Source: Oscillospiraceae bacterium UBA6409
GTDB lineage: Bacteria > Bacillota > Clostridia > Oscillospirales > Oscillospiraceae
Direction of reading: 5' to 3'
Assembly (NCBI GenBank): GCA_002438575.1
Contig: DJPP01000155.1
Location: 5,811 to 12,212 of the forward strand
DNA length: 6,402 bases
In this document: piece by piece, positions 1-5,232 of the stretch
Position numbering within the stretch: position 1 is the first letter of the stretch
Layout of the letters: each line of letters opens with the position of its first letter
Notes under the pieces: generated by a model
Databases searched by the model: none
Told to the model about the DNA's origin: nothing
Seen by the model: the letters and a program-made list of their open reading frames with translations, nothing else
Translations under genes and position numbers: made by a program

Positions 1-666
1 CTCCGCCGCGCACACCTGACCTGCCGCACCGCCGCCCTGCTGCGGCCCAAGACCGGCGAAAAGCACTGCGGCGATCAGTGCGCCGTTTTTGATGCCGGCG
101 GGCTGACTTGTCTGGCGCTGTCCGACGGTATGGGCAGCGGTGAGAGCGCCCACTGCGAGGCCGCTATGACCATCCGTCTCCTGCGGCAGTTTTTGCAGGC
201 GGGCATCGAACCCCTCCCGGCGCTGAAGACCCTGAACACCGCCGCCATGCTCCGCTGTCAGGGGGGCGCCGGCTTTACCACCATCGATCTGGCCTGCCTG
301 GATCGGGCTGAGGGCGTACTGACGCTGTACAAGTACGGCGCCGCGCCGTCGTATATCAAGCGGAAGGGCACCGTGGCCCGCTATCGCGCGCAGGCGCTGC
401 CCGCGGGACTGGAGAGCGCCGACGGCGATGCGCCGCCCCAGCGCGCAGCGGTGTCGCCGGGCACCTGGCTGGTGCAGGTGTCCGACGGTGTGGCCGGCGA
501 GGACGACGAGTGGCTCCAGGACCTGCTGGCCGGATGGGACGGCACCTCACCCCGGGCGCTGGCGGAGGAGCTTCTCCGCCAGTCCGTTCAGCGGACGGGC
601 GGCGCAGACGACTGCGCCGTGCTGGTGCTGGCCGTCGAGGGCAGGGAGGATCCGCGCCGCGTATGA
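1..666 (+). CDS. spoIIE: Stage II sporulation protein E (SpoIIE), C-terminal phosphatase domain, 5'-truncated by window edge
   Basis: SpoIIE is the membrane-bound serine phosphatase that dephosphorylates SpoIIAA after asymmetric division and so releases sigma-F in the forespore. Only the last 221 residues are in the window; the reading frame is open from base 1, so the membrane part and the true start lie to the left. The visible part is a PP2C-type (PPM) domain: a CGDQ motif at visible residues 23-26 (where SGDS is usual), SDGMGSGE at 41-48, VSDGV at 160-164 and the terminal ADDCAVLVL at 202-210. The metal-binding aspartates should be D42, D162 and D204, all present. The stretch between (FTTIDL, GAAPSYIKR, LPAGL) matches the SpoIIE family pattern rather than RsbU/RsbP types. 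The gene ends in TGA at 664-666, and no rightward T-tailed terminator follows before the next gene. Assignment as SpoIIE is confident; full length cannot be judged. Confidence 0.92.
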   Translation, partial: LRRAHLTCRTAALLRPKTGEKHCGDQCAVFDAGGLTCLALSDGMGSGESAHCEAAMTIRLLRQFLQAGIEPLPALKTLNTAAMLRCQGGAGFTTIDLACLDRAEGVLTLYKYGAAPSYIKRKGTVARYRAQALPAGLESADGDAPPQRAAVSPGTWLVQVSDGVAGEDDEWLQDLLAGWDGTSPRALAEELLRQSVQRTGGADDCAVLVLAVEGREDPRRV

Positions 667-671
667 GCGAC

Positions 672-699
672 AAAAAACGGCGGGAAATTTTGCCCGCCG
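672..699 (-). terminator. Leftward intrinsic terminator at the 3' end of spoIIE
   Basis: A perfect 7-bp GC stem (678-684 with 693-699) with an 8-nt loop is followed, on the minus strand, by six T's (complement of A672-A677). On the plus strand no T-run follows, so it should not stop spoIIE transcription. The only minus-strand gene to its right that could use it is the ygjV-like gene ending at 1112, or antisense readthrough. Confidence 0.6.
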
Positions 700-779
700 C
701 GCCGTATAACTTTCCGCCGCCGCGGTGATACTATGGCTGTAACAAACAGCGCCCGTCACGGCTGAAGGAGGCATCGGTT

Positions 780-1040
780 TTGGTAAAAGGCGTTTCCCGC
801 CGCGTGATCGTCGTGGACTCTCCCGACCCGCGGATATTCGAGCAGGCTATTTTCATCCTCCCCACGGACGGCGGCGGGGTCAGCTCCCGCCAGCTGGTGG
901 ACGAGGCGGTGCGGATCGCCCGCAGCTACGCCCGGGGACAGACCGGCGTTCGCCGCCGGTGGCGTCCGCCCGCGTGGCTGTGGGCGGTATGGGGCGCGTG
1001 TGCCTGCGGCCTGGTGTGGCTGCTGGCCGCGCTGCTTTGA
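780..1040 (+). CDS. Small single-helix membrane-anchored protein of unknown function
   Basis: This 86-residue protein has no function I can name. It starts with TTG at 780, chosen because a strong AAGGAGG (765-771) sits 8 nt upstream and no better in-frame start exists. Residues 1-55 form a soluble domain (conserved-looking MVKGVSRRVIVV and FEQAIFIL segments), residues 57-64 are a basic linker (VRRRWRPP), and residues 65-86 form one hydrophobic helix reaching the very C-terminus. This topology suggests a tail-anchored protein with its N-terminal domain in the cytoplasm. From memory, similar small proteins occur in Oscillospiraceae and are sometimes mislabelled as translation initiation factor; I see no basis for such a role. 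It lies 113 nt after spoIIE in the same direction with no rightward T-tailed terminator between, so co-transcription is possible. A strong terminator lies 130 nt downstream. Confidence 0.75.
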   Translation: MVKGVSRRVIVVDSPDPRIFEQAIFILPTDGGGVSSRQLVDEAVRIARSYARGQTGVRRRWRPPAWLWAVWGACACGLVWLLAALL

Positions 1041-1085
1041 CCGCCTGCGGTCCCACGGTGTACGGACGCTGTATCGGCTTACTTC

Positions 1086-1103
1086 CAGCGGTTTCCGCTG
1101 TTT
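1086..1103 (+). terminator. Weak hairpin with short T-run downstream of the 780-1040 gene
   Basis: A 6-bp perfect stem (1086-1091 with 1095-1100) with a TTT loop is followed by TTT and, a little later, TTTT. It may be a weak rightward terminator ahead of the stronger one at 1171. The remaining sequence between 1041 and 1111 shows nothing else I can identify. Confidence 0.3.
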
Positions 1104-1111
1104 CTGCCCTT

Positions 1112-1681
1112 TTATCGCGGCGGCTGTGAGCAGTCACCGCCGCAAGGGTCCTGTTTTTTCTCCTCACTTGGGGCGGACGCGCAGCGTCCGCCCTCCTTTT
1201 TCAGCAGCGATGCCGCGGTGATGATGGTCAGCACAGACTCCGTTACCATGCCGGAGTACGACCGCACCGCGATGACGTACACCAGCCACGACAGGCCACT
1301 GACGATGCCTGCCGCCTGTATCACCCGCTTATTGGACTGGAAGAACGGCAGCAGCGCCGCCAGCGAGGCCACGATGGGCAGCAGCGTCACCGGTGTCTCA
1401 TACGTCACCACGGCGATCAGCAAAAATACTGCCACGATGGGTATTGCCGTGACCAGTTTACTCCAATCGAACTTCTCCTGCAACAGGAAAAGCAGCAGAA
1501 CGATGATCTGGAAGAAGCTGCACAGTGCGCCGGAACGGGCGTGGAGCAGCGCGTAGTGGATGGCGAAGATCAGATTGGCCGCCACCTGCCACAGCAGGAT
1601 GGTGTGCTTGTCCTTCTGCCAGTAGCTTAGACCCATGGCGATTAATGCGCCGAAGCCGATGAGCTGATAAAATACGTTCAT
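1112..1681 (-). CDS. YgjV-family inner membrane protein
   Basis: The protein is 189 residues, close to E. coli YgjV (about 183). It is almost entirely hydrophobic, with about seven segments near residues 3-20, 28-47, 51-68, 78-93, 98-114, 120-138 and 146-160, so it should span the cytoplasmic membrane. The N-terminal pattern (YQLIGFGALIAMGLSYWQKD, then WQVAANLIFAIHYALL) is typical of the YgjV family, whose molecular function is not established. The ATG at 1679-1681 has two AGGAGG copies upstream: one touching the ATG (1682-1687) and one 8 nt away (1690-1695), the latter being the likely ribosome site. The last 29 residues form a hydrophilic, cysteine-containing tail; residues about 163-171 are encoded by the arms of a rightward terminator, so the tail may partly reflect that DNA structure. 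It has its own promoter and a structured leader. Confidence 0.85.
   Translation of the reverse strand: MNVFYQLIGFGALIAMGLSYWQKDKHTILLWQVAANLIFAIHYALLHARSGALCSFFQIIVLLLFLLQEKFDWSKLVTAIPIVAVFLLIAVVTYETPVTLLPIVASLAALLPFFQSNKRVIQAAGIVSGLSWLVYVIAVRSYSGMVTESVLTIITAASLLKKEGGRCASAPSEEKKQDPCGGDCSQPPR
1117..1143. repeat. GC-rich inverted repeat at the ygjV-like gene 3' end
   Basis: The arms 1117-1123 and 1137-1143 are perfectly complementary (7 bp, all GC) and can extend inward with a TGA/TCA pairing after a small bulge. It lies over the last codons of the minus-strand gene. Neither strand has a T-run directly after the stem, so it is at most an accessory hairpin of the overlapping 3' ends. Confidence 0.4.
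1171..1201 (+). terminator. Strong rightward intrinsic terminator
   Basis: A perfect 10-bp GC-rich stem (1171-1180 with 1184-1193) with a GCA triloop is followed by TCC and five T's. It would end transcripts of the 780-1040 gene. It lies inside the coding region of the convergent ygjV-like gene. On the minus strand no T-run follows, so it acts one way. Confidence 0.85.
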
Positions 1682-1773
1682 CCTCCTATCCTCCTAAAAA
1701 AACGCCGCGCACCGATGAAGGTGCGTGGCGAAAAATGGATGCGATGCTCCAGAAAAATCCACACTGATTTTGG
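1682..1773 (-). promoter_or_regulatory. Structured 5' leader of the ygjV-like gene
   Basis: This is the approximate region between the predicted transcription start (about 1773; position uncertain) and the ATG at 1681. A first hairpin can form from GCUCCA/UGGAGC arms (1771-1776 with 1746-1751, minus-strand RNA), extended by AAAUC/GAUUU. It is followed by a terminator hairpin with T-run (1696-1730) immediately before the duplicated AGGAGG. The order of promoter, hairpin, terminator and ribosome site is that of a transcription attenuator. I do not recognise a known riboswitch or T-box class in it. Confidence 0.5.
1696..1730 (-). terminator. Attenuator-like intrinsic terminator just upstream of the ygjV ribosome site
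   Basis: The arms 1703-1713 and 1720-1730 form an 11-bp stem with one G-T wobble (1707/1726) and a 6-nt loop. On the minus strand the stem is followed by seven T's (A1696-A1702). The first AGGAGG begins directly after the T-run, so termination here would stop the transcript before the gene. Confidence 0.75.
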
Positions 1774-1779
1774 AGCTTC

Positions 1780-1809
1780 ATTGTAACACGGGACAGTCGT
1801 ATTTGTCAA
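1780..1809 (-). promoter_or_regulatory. Sigma-A-type promoter of the ygjV-like gene
   Basis: On the minus strand there is a perfect -35 TTGACA (1809 to 1804), an 18-bp spacer and -10 TACAAT (1785 to 1780). It sits about 100 nt before the start codon and after the tRNA terminator, so this gene is transcribed separately from the tRNA. Confidence 0.8.
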
Positions 1810-1829
1810 TCGCAGTAAAAGTGCAGCGC

Positions 1830-1869
1830 AAAAAAGAGGAGACACACGAATGTGTGTCTCCTCTTTTTT
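1830..1869 (-). terminator. tRNA-Gly terminator, long inverted repeat, likely bidirectional
   Basis: A perfect 12-bp stem (1836-1847 with 1852-1863) with a GAAT loop is flanked by six A's and six T's, giving an 18-bp inverted repeat in all. It has a T-run on both strands. On the minus strand it directly follows the tRNA, whose terminal A is the complement of T1869. No plus-strand gene needs it here. Confidence 0.88.
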
Positions 1870-1942
1870 GGAGCAGGGTACGGGAGTCGAACCCGCCTTA
1901 ACGGCTTGGGAAGCCGCTGTAATACCGATATACCAACCCTGC
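1869..1942 (-). tRNA. tRNA-Gly (anticodon CCC), CCA encoded
   Basis: The 74-nt minus-strand gene folds as a standard cloverleaf. The acceptor stem is GCAGGGU with ACCCUGC; the D-arm is short (GUA/UAC). The anticodon stem GCGGC/GCCGU carries the loop UUCCCAA, giving anticodon CCC (reads GGG). There is a 4-nt variable loop, T-arm GCGGG-UUCGACU-CCCGU, discriminator U and an encoded CCA. It has its own promoter and is followed at once by its terminator, so it is a single-gene unit. Confidence 0.95.
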
Positions 1943-1959
1943 AATTTACTTACCGGGTT

Positions 1960-1988
1960 ATTGTAGCATACCGGCGGCGGTTTTGCAA
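1960..1988 (-). promoter_or_regulatory. Sigma-A-type promoter of tRNA-Gly
   Basis: On the minus strand: -35 TTGCAA (1988 to 1983), a 17-bp spacer and -10 TACAAT (1965 to 1960), preceded by TGC in an extended -10 manner. It lies 17 nt before the tRNA 5' end, leaving a short leader for RNase P to remove. Confidence 0.72.
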
Positions 1989-2063
1989 CCGGAAATTGTG
2001 TCGAAAGGGCATGAACGTCTTGTCCCGCCGCATACCCATAGAAAAAAGCCTGGAGGGGACGCT

Positions 2064-3206
2064 ATGAAACGAAAACTGACAGCGCTGCTGGCGGCGCTGT
2101 GCATCACCGCGGTGCTGCCGGTACACGCCGGGGCGGTGGACCTGCCGCTGACCTCCCGCGCCGCGGTGCTGATGGAAAAGACCACCGGACAGATACTGTT
2201 CGCGCAGAACGAGCATGAGAAGCTGGAGCCGGCCAGCGTCACCAAGATCATGACGCTGCTGCTGACCATGGACGCCATCGACAGCGGCGCGCTGGCCTAT
2301 GACGACGTGGTGACGGTGTCGGCCAACGCCGCCGGCATGGGCGGCAGTCAGGTCTTTCTGGCGGAGGGTGAGCAGATCACCGTGGAGGAGCTGCTGAAAT
2401 GCGTGTGCGTGTCCTCCGGCAACGACGCGGCGGTGGCGCTGGCGGAGAAGGTCGCCGGCGTGACGGAGCTGTTCGTGGAGCAGATGAACAACCGCGCCAG
2501 GGGGCTGGGCATGGACGATACCCATTTTGCCAATCCCACCGGCCTGACGGCGGCGGACCACGTCACCAGCGCCTATGACATTGCCCTTATGAGCCGCGAG
2601 CTGCTGACAAAGCACCCGGACATCCGCAATTTCACCACCATATGGACGGACAGCATCCGAAACGGCACCTTTGATCTGGCCAACACCAACAAGCTCATCC
2701 GCTGGTATGACGGCGCCACGGGGCTGAAGACCGGCTACACCGCCTCCGCCGGCTACTGCATCAGCGCCACGGCGGAGCGCGAGGGCATGGAGCTGATCGC
2801 GGTGGTCATGAAGGGGGAGACGTCCGACAAGCGGAATACCGACGCCAAGGCGCTGCTGAATTACGGCTTCTCCGCCTATACGCTGGTCTCCGCCGCGCCG
2901 GAGGAGCCGCTGCCCGCCCTGCCGGTGACCATGGGAGAGGCGGAGCAGGTGGGCCTGACGCTGCCGGAGACGGGCGTTACCGCCGTGGTGGAGAAGGCGC
3001 AGGCGTCGTCGCTGGAGTGCCGGATGGACCTGCCGGAGACGCTGGCGGCCCCGGTACAGCAGGGGCAGCAGGTGGGCACGCTGACCCTGTGCAGCGGCGA
3101 TACGGAGGTGCTGACGGCGCCCATTCTGGCGGCGGAGAGCGTTCCGGGGCGCAGCTGGGGCCGGATGTTCACCGATCTTTTGAAGCAGGCGGTGTTCCTG
3201 GCGTAG
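2064..3206 (+). CDS. dacF: D-alanyl-D-alanine carboxypeptidase (serine-type, S11 family)
   Basis: The enzyme removes the terminal D-alanine from peptidoglycan pentapeptides outside the cell membrane and so limits cross-linking. The 380-residue product has the S11 penicillin-binding motifs in order: SVTK at 58-61 (nucleophile S58), SGN at 118-120 and KTG at 222-224. Residues 1-24 are a signal peptide (MKRKLTALLAAL, cleavage likely after HAGA). Residues about 275-355 fit the PBP5 C-terminal beta domain, and residues 363-380 form a terminal amphipathic anchor helix. The ATG at 2064 is chosen because GGAGG (2052-2056) is 7 nt upstream and the signal peptide begins there; the frame is open further upstream but gives no signal sequence. 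Length fits DacF/DacB-type enzymes of Firmicutes (380-390). The dacF name is by similarity; a vegetative DacA-like role is not excluded. I see no clear sigma-A promoter upstream. A strong terminator follows. Confidence 0.9.
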   Translation: MKRKLTALLAALCITAVLPVHAGAVDLPLTSRAAVLMEKTTGQILFAQNEHEKLEPASVTKIMTLLLTMDAIDSGALAYDDVVTVSANAAGMGGSQVFLAEGEQITVEELLKCVCVSSGNDAAVALAEKVAGVTELFVEQMNNRARGLGMDDTHFANPTGLTAADHVTSAYDIALMSRELLTKHPDIRNFTTIWTDSIRNGTFDLANTNKLIRWYDGATGLKTGYTASAGYCISATAEREGMELIAVVMKGETSDKRNTDAKALLNYGFSAYTLVSAAPEEPLPALPVTMGEAEQVGLTLPETGVTAVVEKAQASSLECRMDLPETLAAPVQQGQQVGTLTLCSGDTEVLTAPILAAESVPGRSWGRMFTDLLKQAVFLA

Positions 3207-3210
3207 CGGA

Positions 3211-3254
3211 AAGGGGAAAAGCGGGGGAAAGTCCCGTTTTTCCCCTTGTATTTT
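3211..3254 (+). terminator. Rightward intrinsic terminator after the carboxypeptidase gene
   Basis: A 15-bp stem (3211-3225 with 3233-3247) with a single G-T wobble and a 7-nt loop is followed by GTATTTT. The 3' arm contains a five-T run. It starts 5 nt after the stop codon. Its right edge overlaps the -35 box of the pgi promoter. Confidence 0.82.
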
Positions 3255-3274
3255 CGCCGGAAACGTTGTACGAT
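3246..3274 (+). promoter_or_regulatory. Sigma-A-type promoter of pgi
   Basis: -35 TTGTAT (3246-3251), a 17-bp spacer and -10 TACGAT (3269-3274). Transcription would start near 3281, giving a leader of about 36 nt to the ATG at 3317. Confidence 0.65.
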
Positions 3275-3316
3275 AGGGCAAATAGTTGCATTGCACCGAC
3301 GACAGGAGGTTTTAAC

Positions 3317-4654
3317 ATGATACAGGTCGATCTGCAAAATGTCCGAAGCTTTATCCCACTGCCCTACGAGGCCGCGCTGTCCCCCCGCCTGCGTATCGCC
3401 CACGACCATCTGCAAAAGGGTGATGGCGCCGGCGGCGAATTTACCGGCTGGGTGCGCCTGCCGGAGGACTATGACAAGGCGGAATTTGCCCGCATCAAGG
3501 CGGCGGCGAAGAAAATACAGTCCGACTCCCGGGCGCTGGTGGTCATCGGTATCGGCGGCTCCTATCTGGGCGCCCGGGGCGTCATCGAGTGCCTGCGCTC
3601 GCCCAACTACAACCTGAAGAAGAAGGCCACGCCCAACATCTACTTTATCGGCAACGGCCTCAGCTCCGACGCGCTCACCGAGGTGATGGAGCTGGTGGAC
3701 GGCGTGGACTTCTCCGTGAACGTTATCTCCAAGTCCGGCACCACCACGGAGCCCGCCGTGGCCTTCCGCTTCTTCCGTGAGCTGCTGGAGAAGAAGTACG
3801 GCCCGGAGGAGGCCGCCCGGCGCATCTATGCCACCACCGACGCCCGTAAGGGCGCGCTGAAATCCCTGGCTGACCAGAAGGGCTACGAGGCGTTCGTGGT
3901 GCCCGACAACATCGGCGGGCGATACAGCGTGCTCACCGCCGTGGGTCTGCTGCCCATCGCCGTGGCCGGCATCGATATCGACGCGCTGATGGCCGGCGCG
4001 GCGGACATGATGCGTGAATGTGCCCTGGCGGATATGAACACCAACCCCGCGTGGCAGTACGCCGGGGCGCGGTATGAGCTGTACCGCACCGGGAAGAAGA
4101 TCGAGCTGCTGGCGGCCTATGAGCCCTGCTTCCGCTTTATGTCCGAGTGGTGGAAGCAGCTGTACGGCGAGAGCGAGGGCAAGGAGAACAAGGGTCTGTT
4201 CCCCGCCAGCGTGGAGTTTACCGCCGACCTGCACTCCATGGGCCAGTATATCCAGGAGGGCGAGCGCCATCTGTTCGAGACGGTGGTGCGCTTCGGCCCG
4301 TCTCAAAACGAAAACCCCGTGCCCTATGACGAGGGCAACGGCGACGGGTTGAACTTCCTTACCGGCAAGAGCATGGACTTTATCCGCGAGCAGGCCATGG
4401 ACGGTACGCTGCTGGCCCATGTGGAGGGCGGCGTGCCCAACGTGACGCTGCGGACCGGCTCCGTCAACGAGCAGACGCTGGGCGGGCTGATCTATTTCTT
4501 TGAATACGCCTGCGGCCTGTCCGGCTACCTGCTGGACGTGAACCCCTTTGACCAGCCCGGCGTGGAGGCCTATAAGAAAAATATGTTCGCCCTGCTGGGA
4601 AAGCCGGGGTATGAGGACCTGCGGCAGACGCTGCTGCGGAAGCTGGAAAAGTAA
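3317..4654 (+). CDS. pgi: Glucose-6-phosphate isomerase
   Basis: This cytoplasmic enzyme interconverts glucose 6-phosphate and fructose 6-phosphate in glycolysis and gluconeogenesis. The 445-residue length fits the short Firmicutes form (about 450). Visible motifs: VVIGIGGSYLGARG (75-88, sugar-phosphate loop), ISKSGTTTEP (137-146, phosphate binding), the first PGI signature DNIGGRYSVLTAVG (197-210), YGESEGK (283-289), DLHSMGQY (304-311) and the second signature around FDQPGVEAYK (411-420). By alignment with Bacillus enzymes the catalytic residues should be E285, H306 and K420, all present. The ATG at 3317 follows AGGAGG (3304-3309) by 7 nt; the frame is open upstream into the carboxypeptidase gene but this site decides the start. 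It has its own promoter and appears monocistronic. Confidence 0.97.
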   Translation: MIQVDLQNVRSFIPLPYEAALSPRLRIAHDHLQKGDGAGGEFTGWVRLPEDYDKAEFARIKAAAKKIQSDSRALVVIGIGGSYLGARGVIECLRSPNYNLKKKATPNIYFIGNGLSSDALTEVMELVDGVDFSVNVISKSGTTTEPAVAFRFFRELLEKKYGPEEAARRIYATTDARKGALKSLADQKGYEAFVVPDNIGGRYSVLTAVGLLPIAVAGIDIDALMAGAADMMRECALADMNTNPAWQYAGARYELYRTGKKIELLAAYEPCFRFMSEWWKQLYGESEGKENKGLFPASVEFTADLHSMGQYIQEGERHLFETVVRFGPSQNENPVPYDEGNGDGLNFLTGKSMDFIREQAMDGTLLAHVEGGVPNVTLRTGSVNEQTLGGLIYFFEYACGLSGYLLDVNPFDQPGVEAYKKNMFALLGKPGYEDLRQTLLRKLEK

Positions 4655-4681
4655 AAGTGCCCAAAAATAAGTTTACTTTTT
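4647..4681 (+). terminator. Weak AT-rich hairpin overlapping the pgi stop codon
   Basis: The arms 4647-4655 and 4672-4680 are perfectly complementary (9 bp, one GC pair) with a 16-nt loop and end in a T-run to 4681. The stop codon TAA lies in the 5' arm. The low GC content makes a true terminator doubtful, but nothing better follows pgi. Confidence 0.35.
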
Positions 4682-4686
4682 CTGCA

Positions 4687-4715
4687 TTGCTATTTTTCCA
4701 CCGGTATGGTATGCT
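4687..4715 (+). promoter_or_regulatory. Sigma-A-type promoter of the P-loop protein gene
   Basis: -35 TTGCTA (4687-4692), a 17-bp spacer and -10 TATGCT (4710-4715). The leader to the ATG is about 36 nt and begins with a small perfect hairpin GGTGG-AAA-CCACC (4723-4735). Confidence 0.65.
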
Positions 4716-4757
4716 GTACTCAGGTGGAAACCACCAATGACAAAGGAGTGATTTCTT

Positions 4758-5168
4758 ATGGTTAGACTGATCATGGGTGCCAACGGCGCCGGCAAGACCA
4801 AGCAGCTCATCGAGCTGATCCACACCAGCGTGGAGTCCGAGACCGGCAGCGTCGTGTGCATCGAGCCCAAGGGCGATATGACCTACGACGTCAGCTACAA
4901 CGTCCGTCTGGTCAACGCCGGCGAGTATAATGTGGATTCTTTTGACTGCCTGCGCGGCTTCCTGTGCGGTATGTACGCGGGCAATTACGATATTTCCCAT
5001 GTGTTCGTGGACAATCTCTGCAAGATCGCCGGCAGCACCGACCTGCAGGCGGTAGAGACGTTCCTTCACTGGCTGGACCGCTTCAGCGAGGAGAACGGCG
5101 TGAAGTTCACCGTTACCATCAGCGCGGACGAGGACACCGCCACCGAGGGCATGAAGCAGTACATCTGA
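4758..5168 (+). CDS. Small P-loop NTPase-like protein, function unknown
   Basis: The 136-residue product starts almost directly with a Walker A motif, GANGAGKT at 7-14 (lysine K13), and has a Walker B-like strand HVFVDN at 81-86 (D85). The pattern of beta strand, P-loop, helix, then VVCIEPKGD (32-40) and a late strand KFTVTISAD (116-124) suggests one minimal P-loop domain with nothing added. I do not recognise a specific family; similar proteins in Clostridia tend to carry generic ATP-binding or PilT-like labels, and I see no PilT-specific motif. No signal peptide or membrane helix, so it should be cytoplasmic. The ATG at 4758 follows AAAGGAG (4742-4748) by 9 nt. It has its own promoter and two terminators behind it, so it is a single-gene unit with no partner to suggest a role. 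Confidence 0.8.
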   Translation: MVRLIMGANGAGKTKQLIELIHTSVESETGSVVCIEPKGDMTYDVSYNVRLVNAGEYNVDSFDCLRGFLCGMYAGNYDISHVFVDNLCKIAGSTDLQAVETFLHWLDRFSEENGVKFTVTISADEDTATEGMKQYI

Positions 5169-5176
5169 ACCGCGTG

Positions 5177-5206
5177 AAAAGGGCCGCCTAAGGGCGGCCT
5201 TTTTTT
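5177..5206 (+). terminator. Rightward intrinsic terminator after the P-loop gene
   Basis: A 7-bp all-GC stem (5182-5188 with 5193-5199), loop TAAG, extended outward by G-T and A-T pairs (A5177-A5180), is followed by seven T's (5200-5206). It starts 9 nt after the stop codon. Confidence 0.9.
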
Positions 5207-5211
5207 CATGT

Positions 5212-5232
5212 GCCGCCGGGAGGCGGCTTTTT
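5212..5232 (+). terminator. Second tandem hairpin with T-run
   Basis: The stem GCCGCC (5212-5217) with GGCGGC (5222-5227), loop GGGA, is followed by five T's (5228-5232). It could be a back-up terminator for the P-loop gene. Its loop and 3' arm also form a GGGAGG ribosome-site-like sequence 9 nt before an ATG at 5233, so it may instead belong to the leader of the damaged gene that follows. Confidence 0.55.

Noticed and set aside
678..710. The 678-699 hairpin as a rightward terminator of spoIIE
   Set aside because: On the plus strand the stem is followed by CGCCGTATAAC, with no T-run; the T-run exists only on the minus strand.
1682..1809. T-box or known riboswitch in the ygjV leader, suggested by the neighbouring tRNA-Gly
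   Set aside because: The leader is too short and lacks the T-box AGGGUGGNACCGCG core; no match by eye to fluoride, guanidine, preQ1, ZTP or similar motifs.
1869..1942. tRNA-Gly 3' end as an integration (attachment) site for a mobile element
   Set aside because: No integrase gene, no duplicated tRNA 3' end and no foreign-looking genes nearby.
1950..3296. Long open frame (448 codons) on the minus strand opposite the carboxypeptidase gene
   Set aside because: Low-complexity, Arg/His/Gln/Gly-rich shadow product of GC-rich coding DNA on the other strand; the plus strand has clear S11 motifs and a signal peptide.
2876..4420. Long open frame (514 codons) on the minus strand opposite pgi
   Set aside because: The plus-strand product is an unmistakable phosphoglucose isomerase; the antisense frame has biased composition and no recognisable domain or ribosome site.
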